NCBI GenBank assembly: GCA_023386855.1 | Contig: JAEWIW010000217.1 | Span: forward strand, 1-11,734 | DNA length: 11,734 nt | Origin: Bacteroidota bacterium | GTDB lineage: Bacteria > Bacteroidota > Bacteroidia > Chitinophagales > Chitinophagaceae | Direction: 5' to 3' | Part shown: positions 1 through 6,264 of the stretch, piece by piece | Layout: each line of letters begins with the position of its first letter | Position numbering within the stretch: the stretch's first letter is position 1 | Notes under the pieces: generated by a model | What the model saw: the letters and a program-made list of their open reading frames with translations, nothing else | Databases searched by the model: none | What the model was told of the DNA's origin: nothing | Position numbers and translations under genes: made by a program

Positions 1-198
1 ATCCTGATCACGCTTTTATTCTGGGGGTTGAACGTGGTGGATGCCACTGTTGATGCGCACCTAAGGGATTTTGACGTATCCGATGATCTTAGCCTTCGGG
101 TAAGACCCACGCTGATGAATTATTCCATGACACCGGGTATCAGTTTCGTATTCACAATTGGAAAGCATTCTTCTTCCAATACACCACCACTCTATTGA
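1..198 (+). CDS. DUF5683 domain protein, C-terminal 65 residues (5' end outside window)
   Basis: The reading frame is open from the first base and stops with TGA at 196-198. The visible protein contains NVVDATVDAHLRDFDVSDDL, which matches my memory of the C-terminal end of DUF5683 proteins of Bacteroidota. It begins in a hydrophobic stretch (ILITLLFWGLNVV), probably the last membrane-associated helix, and ends with a beta-like stretch (GISFVFTIG) before a short polar tail. The gene lies 42 nt upstream of dapB on the same strand. From general knowledge, DUF5683 genes in this phylum often sit between parB and dapB, so the partition genes parA and parB may lie just left of the window; that is inference. 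The function of DUF5683 is not known to me. The start and N-terminal domains cannot be judged here. Confidence 0.75.
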   Translation: MLITLLFWGLNVVDATVDAHLRDFDVSDDLSLRVRPTLMNYSMTPGISFVFTIGKHSSSNTPPLY

Positions 199-240
199 TT
201 TCCTTAGTTTCGCAACTTTATCAACGCTAAAAAAATATTC

Positions 241-957
241 ATGAAGATTGCCCTGCTTGGTTATGGCAAGATGGGAAAAGCCATAGAGGAGATCGCTGTT
301 CAACGCGGTCATGAGATCGTGCTGAAAGTTAACATTGATAACCTGGAAGATAATACAATTGAAAACATACGCAAGGCCGATGTTGCGATAGAATTTACAG
401 GCCCTGGAACCGCGTTTGAAAATGTCCAGAAATGTTTTGATGCAGGAACACCCGTGGTTTGCGGTTCAACTGGCTGGCTGGATAAATTTGATGAAGCCCG
501 TAGCTTATGTACTAAAAAGAACGGTGCTTTACTATACGCAAGTAATTTCAGCATTGGGGTGAACATCTTCTTTGCAGTGAATGAACGGCTGGCCGAACTG
601 ATGGCCCAGCAGCCACAATATGATGTATCCATAAAAGAGATCCATCATACCCAGAAACTGGATGCACCAAGTGGTACAGCGATCAGCCTGGCAGAACAGG
701 TTTTGCAGAGAAGTTCCAATAAAAATCAATGGGTAAAAGAAAAAGGCAATCAGCCTGGAGACCTGGTCATTCATAGTGAAAGGACCGACCCTGCCCCCGG
801 TACCCATCATGTAAAATATACTTCCGAAGTGGATGATATCGAGATCATTCATACCGCGCACAGCAGGAAAGGTTTTGCATCAGGTGCAGTGCTGGCCGCG
901 GAATTCCTGGCCGGTAAAAAAGGTGTATTTTCCATGCGTGATGTGCTTGGTATTTAA
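241..957 (+). CDS. dapB: 4-hydroxy-tetrahydrodipicolinate reductase
   Basis: DapB reduces 4-hydroxy-tetrahydrodipicolinate to tetrahydrodipicolinate with NAD(P)H in the cytoplasm, a step of the diaminopimelate/lysine pathway that feeds peptidoglycan. The 238-residue product has the N-terminal Rossmann nucleotide loop GYGKMG (residues 7-12), the GSTGW turn (75-79), and the signature HHTQKLDAPSGTA (135-147). In that signature H135 and H136 are the catalytic histidine pair, K139 is the proton donor, and DAPSGT binds the substrate. The SRKGFASGA motif (208-216) near the C-terminus is also typical. At 238 residues it is shorter than the E. coli enzyme (273), as is usual for the compact Bacteroidota form, and nothing essential is missing. 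The start at 241 is the first in-frame ATG before the Rossmann strand. No clear Shine-Dalgarno sequence precedes it; a weak TAGTTTCG at 205-212 could be a -7 box. Confidence 0.96.
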   Translation: MKIALLGYGKMGKAIEEIAVQRGHEIVLKVNIDNLEDNTIENIRKADVAIEFTGPGTAFENVQKCFDAGTPVVCGSTGWLDKFDEARSLCTKKNGALLYASNFSIGVNIFFAVNERLAELMAQQPQYDVSIKEIHHTQKLDAPSGTAISLAEQVLQRSSNKNQWVKEKGNQPGDLVIHSERTDPAPGTHHVKYTSEVDDIEIIHTAHSRKGFASGAVLAAEFLAGKKGVFSMRDVLGI

Positions 958-1005
958 CAAGGTTTACCAGCATATTTATTAACTTCCCCTAAACGGTATT
1001 TTATC

Positions 1006-1446
1006 ATGCTTTCCAAAAAAGCACAATATGCCTTCCAGGCCCTTATGCATATGGCCGACAAGCCGCCGGGTGAACCTACCCTGATCGCGGAGATTGCCGA
1101 AAAAAGGAGTATTCCCTTAAAGTTCCTGGAGAATATCCTGCTTCAATTAAAAAATGCGGGTATACTGGAAAGTAAGAAAGGAAAAGGAGGTGGCTATTAT
1201 TTCAGGGTGGATCCCAGGAATGTTCCTTTAGCCAAGATCATCAGGCTAATCGATGGGCCCATTGCAATGCTTCCCTGTGTGAGTCTTTATTTTTATGAAA
1301 GATGTAAAAATTGCGATGAGATACGCTGTGGCCTGCATGATACCATGATACTGGTTAGAGATGCTACTTTAAAAATCCTTGAAAATAAAACTGTAGCGGA
1401 TATTGCCAATATGGATTGGCAAACAGAGGGGAAAGAATATCAATAG
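1006..1446 (+). CDS. Rrf2-family transcriptional regulator with a cysteine cluster
   Basis: The product is 146 residues, the usual Rrf2 length. An N-terminal winged helix-turn-helix starts at SKKAQYAFQALMHMA, and the wing carries the family motif GKGGGYYF (59-66, the usual RGxxGG position). The C-terminal half holds four cysteines, C91, C100, C103 and C108. They fall where IscR and NsrR bind a [2Fe-2S] or [4Fe-4S] cluster, so a redox-, iron- or NO-sensing role is plausible but inferred. The spacing (8, 2 and 4 residues between them) differs from the C-x5-C-x5-C of E. coli IscR, so I give no gene symbol. The gene starts 48 nt after dapB and may be cotranscribed with it. No iron-sulfur assembly or cysteine genes are adjacent, so its targets are probably elsewhere. 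It converges on the DUF1080 gene, and the facing stop codons are 37 nt apart. Confidence 0.9.
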   Translation: MLSKKAQYAFQALMHMADKPPGEPTLIAEIAEKRSIPLKFLENILLQLKNAGILESKKGKGGGYYFRVDPRNVPLAKIIRLIDGPIAMLPCVSLYFYERCKNCDEIRCGLHDTMILVRDATLKILENKTVADIANMDWQTEGKEYQ

Positions 1447-1470
1447 GGCATGCTTTCAAAGGCATACCCT
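1445..1470. terminator. Hairpin between convergent genes, possible shared terminator
   Basis: The arms 1445-1453 (AGGGCATGC) and 1462-1470 (GCATACCCT) form a 9-bp stem with an 8-nt loop. On the + strand transcript one pair is a C-A mismatch; on the - strand transcript the same position is a G-U wobble, so the structure is better for the DUF1080 mRNA. The hairpin overlaps the stop codon of the Rrf2 gene. Neither side is followed by a good U-tract, so intrinsic termination is uncertain. Confidence 0.4.
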
Positions 1471-1483
1471 AATGATATGTTGA

Positions 1484-2233
1484 TTATAATTTCCTGATCC
1501 AGATATTACGGTAACTTACCAGGTCGCCATGATCCTGGAGTATGATGGGCAGGGCTTCCGCATGTGCATCATAGGATGCAATCCCGATATACTGTGTTCC
1601 ACCCCAGATGCTCGCATTGTTTTGTATCAATACACCATTATGTATAACGGTGATCCGTGCTGCTGATTTCAGGATACCCTGTTCAGTAAACCTTGGTGCA
1701 GTAAATATCACATCATAAGTCTGCCATTCTCCGGGCTTCCTGCTTGCATTGGCAAGTGGAACCAGTTGTTTGTAGATGCTTCCTGCCTGGCCATTTGAAT
1801 AGGTTTTATTATTGTAACTATCGAGCACCTGCAGTTCGTAATTGCTCATCAAAAAGATACCACTGTTGCCTCTACCCTGTCCTTCACCTTTTACTACAGA
1901 AGGCGTTCTCCATTCAATATGCAGCTGGCAATCACCAAAAGCATCTTTGGTGGTGATCTCTCCGGAGCCGGGTGTTACCGTCATGGCACCATCTTCCACC
2001 TTCCATTTAACCTGGCCACCATCTTTTGCCTTCCATTGGGAAAGGTCTTTTCCATCAAAAAGCACAATCGCATCGGAAGGCGGGTCCATTGCGGTTTTAC
2101 CGGGGGTCACCACGGGTGCTTCCGGCTTATAGATCTCTGAAAGTTTGGGATCTCCCCCTGCCCTGTTCTGGGCCTGTGTACTTATAGCCAGCATGCATGT
2201 ACCAGCTACAAGGAAAGCAGAATATAATTTCAT
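1484..2233 (-). CDS. Exported DUF1080 (3-keto-disaccharide hydrolase-like) protein
   Basis: The 249-residue product begins with a signal peptide: K2, a hydrophobic core at about 4-17, and a likely cut near STQA/Q (21/22). Residues 55-248 match the DUF1080 family, a concanavalin/LamG-like beta-sandwich. Visible family motifs are [11 protein letters not shown] (58-68), GNSGIFL (122-128), YELQVLDSY (132-140), [10 protein letters not shown] (168-177) and SYRNIWIR (240-247). Some members of this family hydrolyse 3-keto-glycosides or 3-keto-disaccharides outside the cytoplasm; others are uncharacterised, and the substrate here cannot be read from sequence. There is no lipobox, so the product is probably periplasmic or secreted. 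No sugar oxidoreductase or SusCD pair is adjacent. It is the last of three - strand genes, but the 143-nt gap to the acylphosphatase gene suggests its own promoter. The start at 2233 is fixed by the signal peptide. Confidence 0.87.
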   Translation of the reverse strand: MKLYSAFLVAGTCMLAISTQAQNRAGGDPKLSEIYKPEAPVVTPGKTAMDPPSDAIVLFDGKDLSQWKAKDGGQVKWKVEDGAMTVTPGSGEITTKDAFGDCQLHIEWRTPSVVKGEGQGRGNSGIFLMSNYELQVLDSYNNKTYSNGQAGSIYKQLVPLANASRKPGEWQTYDVIFTAPRFTEQGILKSAARITVIHNGVLIQNNASIWGGTQYIGIASYDAHAEALPIILQDHGDLVSYRNIWIRKL

Positions 2234-2376
2234 GTATTACAGATTTGTAGAAAATAAATATAAACAGAAATCCTAAACCAGTGATCATTCCTTCCAAAAG
2301 CAATTCTTGTAACCCTGATTTACAGGTGCAGAAAATGCAAAGAATTATCGCGGCAAATTTCGGTTAACCATGATCG

Positions 2377-2655
2377 TTAGTCTTCCTGCCTGTCGATAGT
2401 AAATCCATGAAATACCTGCAATGGAAGAGTTTGTTTAACGAGTTTATCTACTCTTGCACGCCTCGGCCCTTCAGCACACCATTCTTCCAGGTGCTTTAAT
2501 GACTCTTCATTTCCTGTTGCGATAATCTCCACAGAACCATCCGAAAGATTCTTCACCCTTCCTGTAAGGTTCAATTCAATGGCCTTCTCTTTTGCCGAAG
2601 CTCGAAAGAATACGTGCTGCACTTTTCCGCTGATTATGAACCGGGTTGTTTGCAT
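2377..2655 (-). CDS. acyP: Acylphosphatase
   Basis: The 92-residue protein has the full length of the acylphosphatase family, small cytoplasmic enzymes that hydrolyse carboxyl-phosphate bonds. The phosphate-cradle motif is GKVQHVFFR (10-18), with catalytic R18. The second signature is GRVKNLSDGSVE (32-43), with catalytic N36. The ferredoxin-like beta-alpha-beta pattern continues through ESLKHLEEWCAEGP (51-64) and RVDKL. One departure is H14 where the cradle usually has glycine (VQGV). The ATG lies only 4 nt after the stop of the threonine dehydrogenase gene on the same strand, so the two are almost certainly cotranscribed. A physiological link between them is not known to me; the coupling may simply give shared expression. 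Confidence 0.93.
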   Translation of the reverse strand: MQTTRFIISGKVQHVFFRASAKEKAIELNLTGRVKNLSDGSVEIIATGNEESLKHLEEWCAEGPRRARVDKLVKQTLPLQVFHGFTIDRQED

Positions 2656-2659
2656 AAAC

Positions 2660-3610
2660 CTATTTTTTTAGATTGGCAAGCATGTCCTTTACCATCGCAG
2701 GCAGATCATATTCATGCTTCCATCCCCAGTCTTTCCTGGCCTGCGAATCATCAATACTTTGTGGCCAGCTGTCGGCAATTTTCTGGCGATAGTCGGGTTC
2801 ATAACTTACATTAAAACCGGGTACATGCTTTTTGATCTCCCCGGCAATCTCCAGGGGTGAAAAGCTCATGGCGGAAAGGTTATAGGAAGTGCGAACGCCT
2901 ATCTTTTCTGCAGGTGCTTCCATCAGTTCAATGGTTGCCCGAATAGCATCCGGCATATACATCATGGGCAGGTAGGTATCTTTTTCGAGGAAGCACTGGT
3001 AATCTTTCCCGTTCACTGCTTCATGAAATATTTCAATTGCATAATCCGTAGTACCTCCACCGGGTGCCGATTTATAACTGATCAGGCCAGGATAACGGAT
3101 GCTTCGCACATCCACCCCGTAGCGCTGGAAATAATAGTTGCACCAGAACTCACCGGCAAACTTGCTGATGCCATATACAGTTGTGGGCTCAATGATGGTT
3201 TGTTGCGGACTAAGTTGCTTTGGGGAAGTGGGACCAAATACAGCAATACTGCTTGGCCAGTAAACCTTATGAAGTTTTTCTTCACGGGCAATATCCAGTA
3301 CATTCAATAATGACTGCATATTGAGGTTCCAGGCCAGGTTGGGATTCTTTTCTCCTGTTGCTGATAACATGGCTGCCAGGAGATAAACCTGGGTAATGTT
3401 CTGGCGGATAACCTGGACATGAAGCATTTCCTTGTTCATAACATCCAGCGAAACATAGGGGCCGGTACCTTTAAGCAAATCGTTTTCTTCCCTGAGGTCG
3501 GATGCAATTACATTGGCGTTTCCATATAAAGCTCTTAGGGCAAGCGTTAGTTCAACTCCAATTTGTCCTGATGCTCCTATCACCAGGATTTTTTCTTTAG
3601 TTGTATTCAT
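2660..3610 (-). CDS. NAD-dependent L-threonine 3-dehydrogenase, SDR (epimerase-like) type
   Basis: The 316-residue protein is an extended short-chain dehydrogenase. It has the NAD-binding loop GASGQIG (12-18), D38 at the end of beta-2 (cofactor choice, NAD), the serine region WPSSIAVFGP (118-127) and the catalytic pair Y146 and K150 in YGISK. Stretches such as LSATGEKNP (82-90), RYPGLISYK (172-180), PGGGTTDYA (183-191), LPMMYMPDAIRATIELME (214-231) and DWGW (294-297) are those I recall from SDR-type threonine dehydrogenases rather than sugar epimerases. The enzyme would oxidise L-threonine to 2-amino-3-ketobutyrate, which 2-amino-3-ketobutyrate CoA ligase (Kbl) splits to glycine and acetyl-CoA; kbl is not in this window. 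It is unrelated to the zinc-dependent E. coli Tdh, so I leave the symbol empty. It heads an operon with the acylphosphatase gene and diverges from kdsA. A UDP-sugar epimerase is the less likely alternative. Confidence 0.88.
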   Translation of the reverse strand: MNTTKEKILVIGASGQIGVELTLALRALYGNANVIASDLREENDLLKGTGPYVSLDVMNKEMLHVQVIRQNITQVYLLAAMLSATGEKNPNLAWNLNMQSLLNVLDIAREEKLHKVYWPSSIAVFGPTSPKQLSPQQTIIEPTTVYGISKFAGEFWCNYYFQRYGVDVRSIRYPGLISYKSAPGGGTTDYAIEIFHEAVNGKDYQCFLEKDTYLPMMYMPDAIRATIELMEAPAEKIGVRTSYNLSAMSFSPLEIAGEIKKHVPGFNVSYEPDYRQKIADSWPQSIDDSQARKDWGWKHEYDLPAMVKDMLANLKK

Positions 3611-3642
3611 TCTTAGCGGTTAAATTCTCTGCTTTGATTGCG

Positions 3643-3650
3643 CAAACCTA
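3643..3650 (-). promoter_or_regulatory. Bacteroidota-type -7 box for the threonine dehydrogenase operon
   Basis: Read on the - strand this is TAGGTTTG, a full match to TAnnTTTG. It lies 32 nt before the ATG at 3610, which would give a short leader of roughly 25-30 nt. A TTTTG (3664-3668, - strand) lies upstream, but only 13 nt away, closer than the usual -33 element, so I do not claim it. Confidence 0.6.
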
Positions 3651-3698
3651 ATTAAATCTTGATCAAAAAGATTAGCCCTGCCAATGAGGGGCATAATT

Positions 3699-3706
3699 TA
3701 CCTTTG
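3699..3706 (+). promoter_or_regulatory. Bacteroidota-type -7 box immediately before kdsA
   Basis: TACCTTTG is a full match to TAnnTTTG and ends 4 nt before the ATG at 3711. Transcription would start at or within a few bases of that ATG, giving a leaderless or nearly leaderless mRNA. This placement also argues against the upstream ATG at 3684, which lies before the promoter box. No good -33 TTTG is visible at the usual distance. Confidence 0.6.
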
Positions 3707-3710
3707 CTGC

Positions 3711-4532
3711 ATGGAAAAATTTTTATCCGACCTCTTTACAGGTCAATCATATGATGAAAAAAACTTCTTCCTGATCGCAGGCCCCTGCGTGGTCGAAAGC
3801 GAACCCCTGGTGATGCAGGTGGCAGAAGAAGTTGCTGGAATATGTAAACGCCTGGGCATTCCCTATGTATTTAAGGCTTCTTACCGCAAGGCCAACCGCA
3901 CCAGCGCCAATTCTTTTACTGGCATCGGCGATGAATCGGCCCTTGAACTGGTAAAAAAAACCGGGGAACGGTTTGGACTTCCTACTACCTCCGATATACA
4001 TGCTCATGATGAAGCAGCCCCGGCAGCCAAATATGTTGATATTCTCCAGATCCCTGCATTTTTATGCCGGCAGACCGACCTGCTGGTTGCAGCAGCCGAA
4101 ACAGGAAAAGTGGTGAACATAAAAAAAGGACAGTTCCTGAGTGGAGAGTCGATGAAGTTCGCGGTAGAAAAAGTAAGGAATGCAGGAAACCAAAAAATTA
4201 TCCTTACGGAAAGAGGAACCACTTTCGGGTACCAGGACCTGGTGGTTGACTTCCGGAATATACCCATTATGAAAAGTCTTGGTGTTCCTGTGGTGATGGA
4301 CTGTACTCATAGCCTCCAGCAACCCAACCAGGCATCCGGGGTTACAGGTGGTAATCCTCAACTGATCGAGACAATGGCAAAAGCTGCTATTGCCTGTGGA
4401 GCCGATGGACTTTTCATTGAAACCCATCCAAATCCCAGGGAAGCGAAAAGTGATGGTGCAAATATGCTTAACCTGGCGCTTCTCGAGGCTCTCCTGAAGC
4501 AATTGTTACTGGTCAGGAAGGCCGTTATTTAA
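3711..4532 (+). CDS. kdsA: 3-deoxy-8-phosphooctulonate synthase (Kdo-8-phosphate synthase), metal-dependent type
   Basis: KdsA condenses phosphoenolpyruvate with arabinose 5-phosphate to Kdo 8-phosphate in the cytoplasm, for the lipopolysaccharide inner core. The 273-residue protein shows IAGPCVVES (22-30), FKASYRKANRTS (54-65), ILQIPAFLCRQTDLL (111-125), NIKKGQF (136-142), ERGTTFGYQDLVVD (167-180), DCTHSLQQP (197-205) and LFIETHPNP (234-242). C26, H200, E237 and D248 are each offset by exactly 15 from the Aquifex aeolicus metal ligands C11, H185, E222 and D233. C26 stands where the metal-free E. coli enzyme has asparagine, so this is the metal-dependent class. I place the start at 3711 rather than 3684: the nine extra residues (MRGIIYLCC) would be encoded across the -7 box, and the shorter form fits the family. 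DAHP synthase is excluded by the QIPAFLxRQTDL and Kdo-type motifs. A terminator follows 56 nt downstream. Confidence 0.95.
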   Translation: MEKFLSDLFTGQSYDEKNFFLIAGPCVVESEPLVMQVAEEVAGICKRLGIPYVFKASYRKANRTSANSFTGIGDESALELVKKTGERFGLPTTSDIHAHDEAAPAAKYVDILQIPAFLCRQTDLLVAAAETGKVVNIKKGQFLSGESMKFAVEKVRNAGNQKIILTERGTTFGYQDLVVDFRNIPIMKSLGVPVVMDCTHSLQQPNQASGVTGGNPQLIETMAKAAIACGADGLFIETHPNPREAKSDGANMLNLALLEALLKQLLLVRKAVI

Positions 4533-4588
4533 TATTTTTCTTTAAGTAATAGAGCCATTTAATCAATAAAATCAAAAAACATTCATAT

Positions 4589-4624
4589 AAAGCTGTAAAT
4601 CAATTGATTTGCAGCTTTTTTTTA
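4589..4624 (+). terminator. Rho-independent terminator of kdsA
   Basis: The arm 4589-4601 (AAAGCTGTAAATC) pairs with 4606-4618 over 13 bp, with one G-U wobble and an AATT loop. A run of eight T (4616-4623) overlaps and follows the 3' arm. Confidence 0.88.
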
Positions 4625-5136
4625 TTCATTTCACTTCAAATGATCATTTTTATAAAAATGTGAACTAAAAATTGAATTAATGTTTGAATATGGTGGAACC
4701 AATTTAATTGTAGTGTTCTAATTATAAATTATATACGAATGTTTATTCCATTAACAATTTAATATTTTTTATTCGAAAGACAGCAATCAGGAAAATGTTC
4801 CACGGCATCCTGACAGCTTGTCGGAAGCCTGTATGATTGAAAATTTTATCCCCTGACTTAAAGGAAATAGTCAATTGGAATTTACCTGTGTCTTCATTCA
4901 AATCTTATGCTTGCTGCCTTGAAACAGTAATTCTCTCCCATACTTAAATCGTTCATTACGTGAAATACTTTTATTAAACTGGTACTATAAACTTAAACAA
5001 CAGGTTATCAAAGAATTATACTTAAATCAAAATAGAAAGTAAATATAAAACTTCAAATTTTCAAGTCATTTAAACGAAATCCAGGTTCCAATACCTGGCA
5101 ACTATCTCTCTTCTTGTTATGGAAAGTTTGGGGCAT
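4625..5136. other. AT-rich intergenic region with no recognised gene
   Basis: About 510 nt between two terminators that both close off flanking genes. I find no ORF of useful length, no tRNA and no convincing promoter. Small items seen: a 16-nt palindrome CATTTTTATAAAAATG (4645-4660), a 6-bp hairpin CCAGGT/ACCTGG with a 6-nt loop (5081-5098), and the 11-mer ATACTTAAATC twice (4940-4950 and 5018-5028). In DNA this rich in A and T they may be chance. The stretch at about 4780-4930 is less AT-rich than its surroundings and could be an eroded gene or an undetected small RNA, but nothing in it is recognisable. Confidence 0.6.
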
Positions 5137-5163
5137 AAAAAAAGAAGCCCAGGGGGCTTCTTT
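5137..5163 (-). terminator. Rho-independent terminator of the DUF4382 gene
   Basis: On the - strand, AAAGAAGCCC pairs perfectly with GGGCTTCTTT (5141-5150 with 5154-5163) around a CCT loop. The transcript then runs into a T-tract (complement of the A-run 5137-5143). It lies 20 nt past the stop of the DUF4382 gene. Confidence 0.9.
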
Positions 5164-5182
5164 AAAAAAATTAAGTGAGATA

Positions 5183-5968
5183 TTATTGGAGGCGAACAGT
5201 ATCTAGCCGGGTAATTTGTGCCTGGGAAACGGTTATATCCTTTAATGCCGTTGATTTAAAAACCGTATCGTTAGGAACAATAGCCAGGGAATAGTCCCCC
5301 GGCTTAAGGGCTTTCAGGAGAAAATTTCCCTGGGTATTCGTGGCGGTTCCGGCTACCGTGTCGGCACCCTGGATAGCGTAAATATGGGTTTGGATATTAG
5401 CGGGAACCACTACTCCACTAATGGACCCGCCAGCGGCCTGGAGGGTGGTTCTTATTACCGGCTTCAGGATGAATTGCCCATTGCCTGTGGTTGTAATAGA
5501 TCTTCCGGCATCAAAATCGAGCAGCAGCACATAGCTAAGTCCATCATTAAATTCTTCCTGGATATTCAGTTTTAACCCTGATTGCTGGGCACTGGGTGTT
5601 TTTAAATCGTACACCTGCCCATCTTTTTCAAGGGTATTATTGTTACCCAGGACCAGCCTTATCTGGTGAATTTTACCCGAAGGGATCATGGCATCGGCCA
5701 ATAAAGTGTCTTTGTCATTGACCAGGTCGAGAAGGTTATATATTCCTGCCCTCACCCCTGGAAGTGTTTTCCAGCCGGTCAGTGAATCGCCTTCGAGGTT
5801 AATATGGATTTCCCTGACATCGATATTGACCTTGTCAAATTCTGCAGGGTCATCCGTTAGCCTGATTTGTAATCTTGCGCTGCCAGCAGCGGGGGAATTA
5901 TTGGTATTGCAGGAGAGCATACCAAAAGACAGCAATGCTGCCGAAAGGCAATAGCCGATCATTTTCAT
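5183..5968 (-). CDS. DUF4382 lipoprotein with a C-terminal carboxypeptidase-regulatory-like domain
   Basis: The 261-residue product starts with a lipoprotein signal peptide: K2, a hydrophobic core at 5-18, and a lipobox-like MLSC with C20 as the lipidated residue, followed by a polar NTNNSPAAG linker. Residues 30-172 match DUF4382, a beta-rich domain of Bacteroidota surface proteins; recognisable parts are ARLQIRLTDDPAEFDKVNID (31-50), the motif IPSGKIHQIRLVLG (95-108) and FILKPVIR (166-173). Residues 180-260 (GGSISGVVVPA, then GNFLLKALKPGDYSLAI) look like a transthyretin-type carboxypeptidase-regulatory fold, which often occurs in surface proteins. The biochemical function is unknown to me. 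ATG codons at 5968 (M1) and 5962 (M3) are both possible starts. The start lies in the arm of a 13-bp inverted repeat. A perfect terminator follows the gene. The PspC-like gene lies 70 nt upstream on the same strand. Confidence 0.85.
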   Translation of the reverse strand: MKMIGYCLSAALLSFGMLSCNTNNSPAAGSARLQIRLTDDPAEFDKVNIDVREIHINLEGDSLTGWKTLPGVRAGIYNLLDLVNDKDTLLADAMIPSGKIHQIRLVLGNNNTLEKDGQVYDLKTPSAQQSGLKLNIQEEFNDGLSYVLLLDFDAGRSITTTGNGQFILKPVIRTTLQAAGGSISGVVVPANIQTHIYAIQGADTVAGTATNTQGNFLLKALKPGDYSLAIVPNDTVFKSTALKDITVSQAQITRLDTVRLQ

Positions 5969-6000
5969 AAAAGGTACATTTGATTAATACCTTTATGAAA
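5963..6000. repeat. Inverted repeat spanning the DUF4382 start codon
   Basis: The arms are 5963-5976 (TTTCATAAAAGGTA) and 5988-6000 (TACCTTTATGAAA). They are 13-nt reverse complements except for one extra A in the left arm, separated by an 11-nt spacer. On the - strand the arm nearer the gene reads TACCTTTTATGAAA, containing both a -7-like TACCTTTT and the ATG at 5968. A transcript entering from the PspC-like gene could fold the ATG into a stem. Confidence 0.7.
5969..5976 (-). promoter_or_regulatory. Possible -7 box abutting the DUF4382 start codon
   Basis: Read on the - strand this is TACCTTTT, seven of eight positions of TAnnTTTG counting the free ones, directly before the ATG at 5968. If used, transcription would begin at about the second Met codon (5962), giving a leaderless mRNA similar to kdsA. 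It is weaker than the kdsA and dehydrogenase boxes. Confidence 0.35.
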
Positions 6001-6038
6001 GAAAATTTCGTACCAAAAACAACAGTAGCAACTTCTTA

Positions 6039-6260
6039 TCAGCTATAACGCAAAGGATTGCGTTTAAAACGCAGCATATCCCTTTTAAGATTCATCCAGA
6101 ATGCTATGGTCAGGTAAATGACCAGTGGAGAACCCATGGTCAGGAAAGATACATATACAAAACAGGTGCGGATACGGCTGGTGGAGATGCCCATTCTTTC
6201 ACCAATGGCGCTGCATACTCCAAAAAGATGCCACTCAATGAATGATTTGAATCGGTTCAT
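6039..6260 (-). CDS. PspC-domain small membrane protein
   Basis: The 73-residue protein has one PspC domain. The motif HLFGVCSAIGERMGISTSRIR (from residue 11) is the family's GVCaGla-yfgidptlvR pattern, and it is followed by a hydrophobic segment at 33-57 (VYVSFLTMGSPLVIYLTIAFW) that would cross the inner membrane once or twice. The usual terminal WLILP motif is replaced by FWMNLKRD, and the tail is basic (RFKRNPLRYS). In enterobacteria PspC takes part in the phage-shock envelope-stress response; small stand-alone PspC proteins of Bacteroidota are mostly uncharacterised, so that role here is only inferred. I chose the ATG at 6260 over 6293 because the longer form adds only MGLPYFFYFRV, with no family match, and a -7-like TATTTTCG (6265-6272) lies just upstream of 6260. 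Transcription may read through into the DUF4382 gene. Confidence 0.82.
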   Translation of the reverse strand: MNRFKSFIEWHLFGVCSAIGERMGISTSRIRTCFVYVSFLTMGSPLVIYLTIAFWMNLKRDMLRFKRNPLRYS

Positions 6261-6264
6261 AACG

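Noticed and set aside
61-312. 83-codon open frame on the - strand at the left end
   Set aside because: It overlaps the DUF5683 end and the dapB start in antisense and has no recognisable motif.
3684-3710. Upstream ATG extending kdsA by nine residues
   Set aside because: The extension is encoded across a full -7 promoter box, adds an unlikely peptide and is not needed for family length.
4062-4502. 146-codon open frame on the - strand inside kdsA
   Set aside because: It lies fully antisense to a confidently identified enzyme gene and shows no family resemblance.
4645-4660. 16-nt perfect palindrome
   Set aside because: It is almost all A and T in an AT-rich spacer, where such palindromes arise by chance, and it is not near a promoter.
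4809-4824. Short hairpin around GACAGCTTGTC
   Set aside because: Only about six pairs with a wobble and a 3-nt loop; no T-run and no neighbouring gene end.
5995-6048. Tiny + strand frame of 17 codons starting in the inverted repeat
   Set aside because: It has a TACCTTTA box before its ATG, but it is very short, overlaps the end of the PspC-like gene, and follows automatically from the repeat's symmetry.
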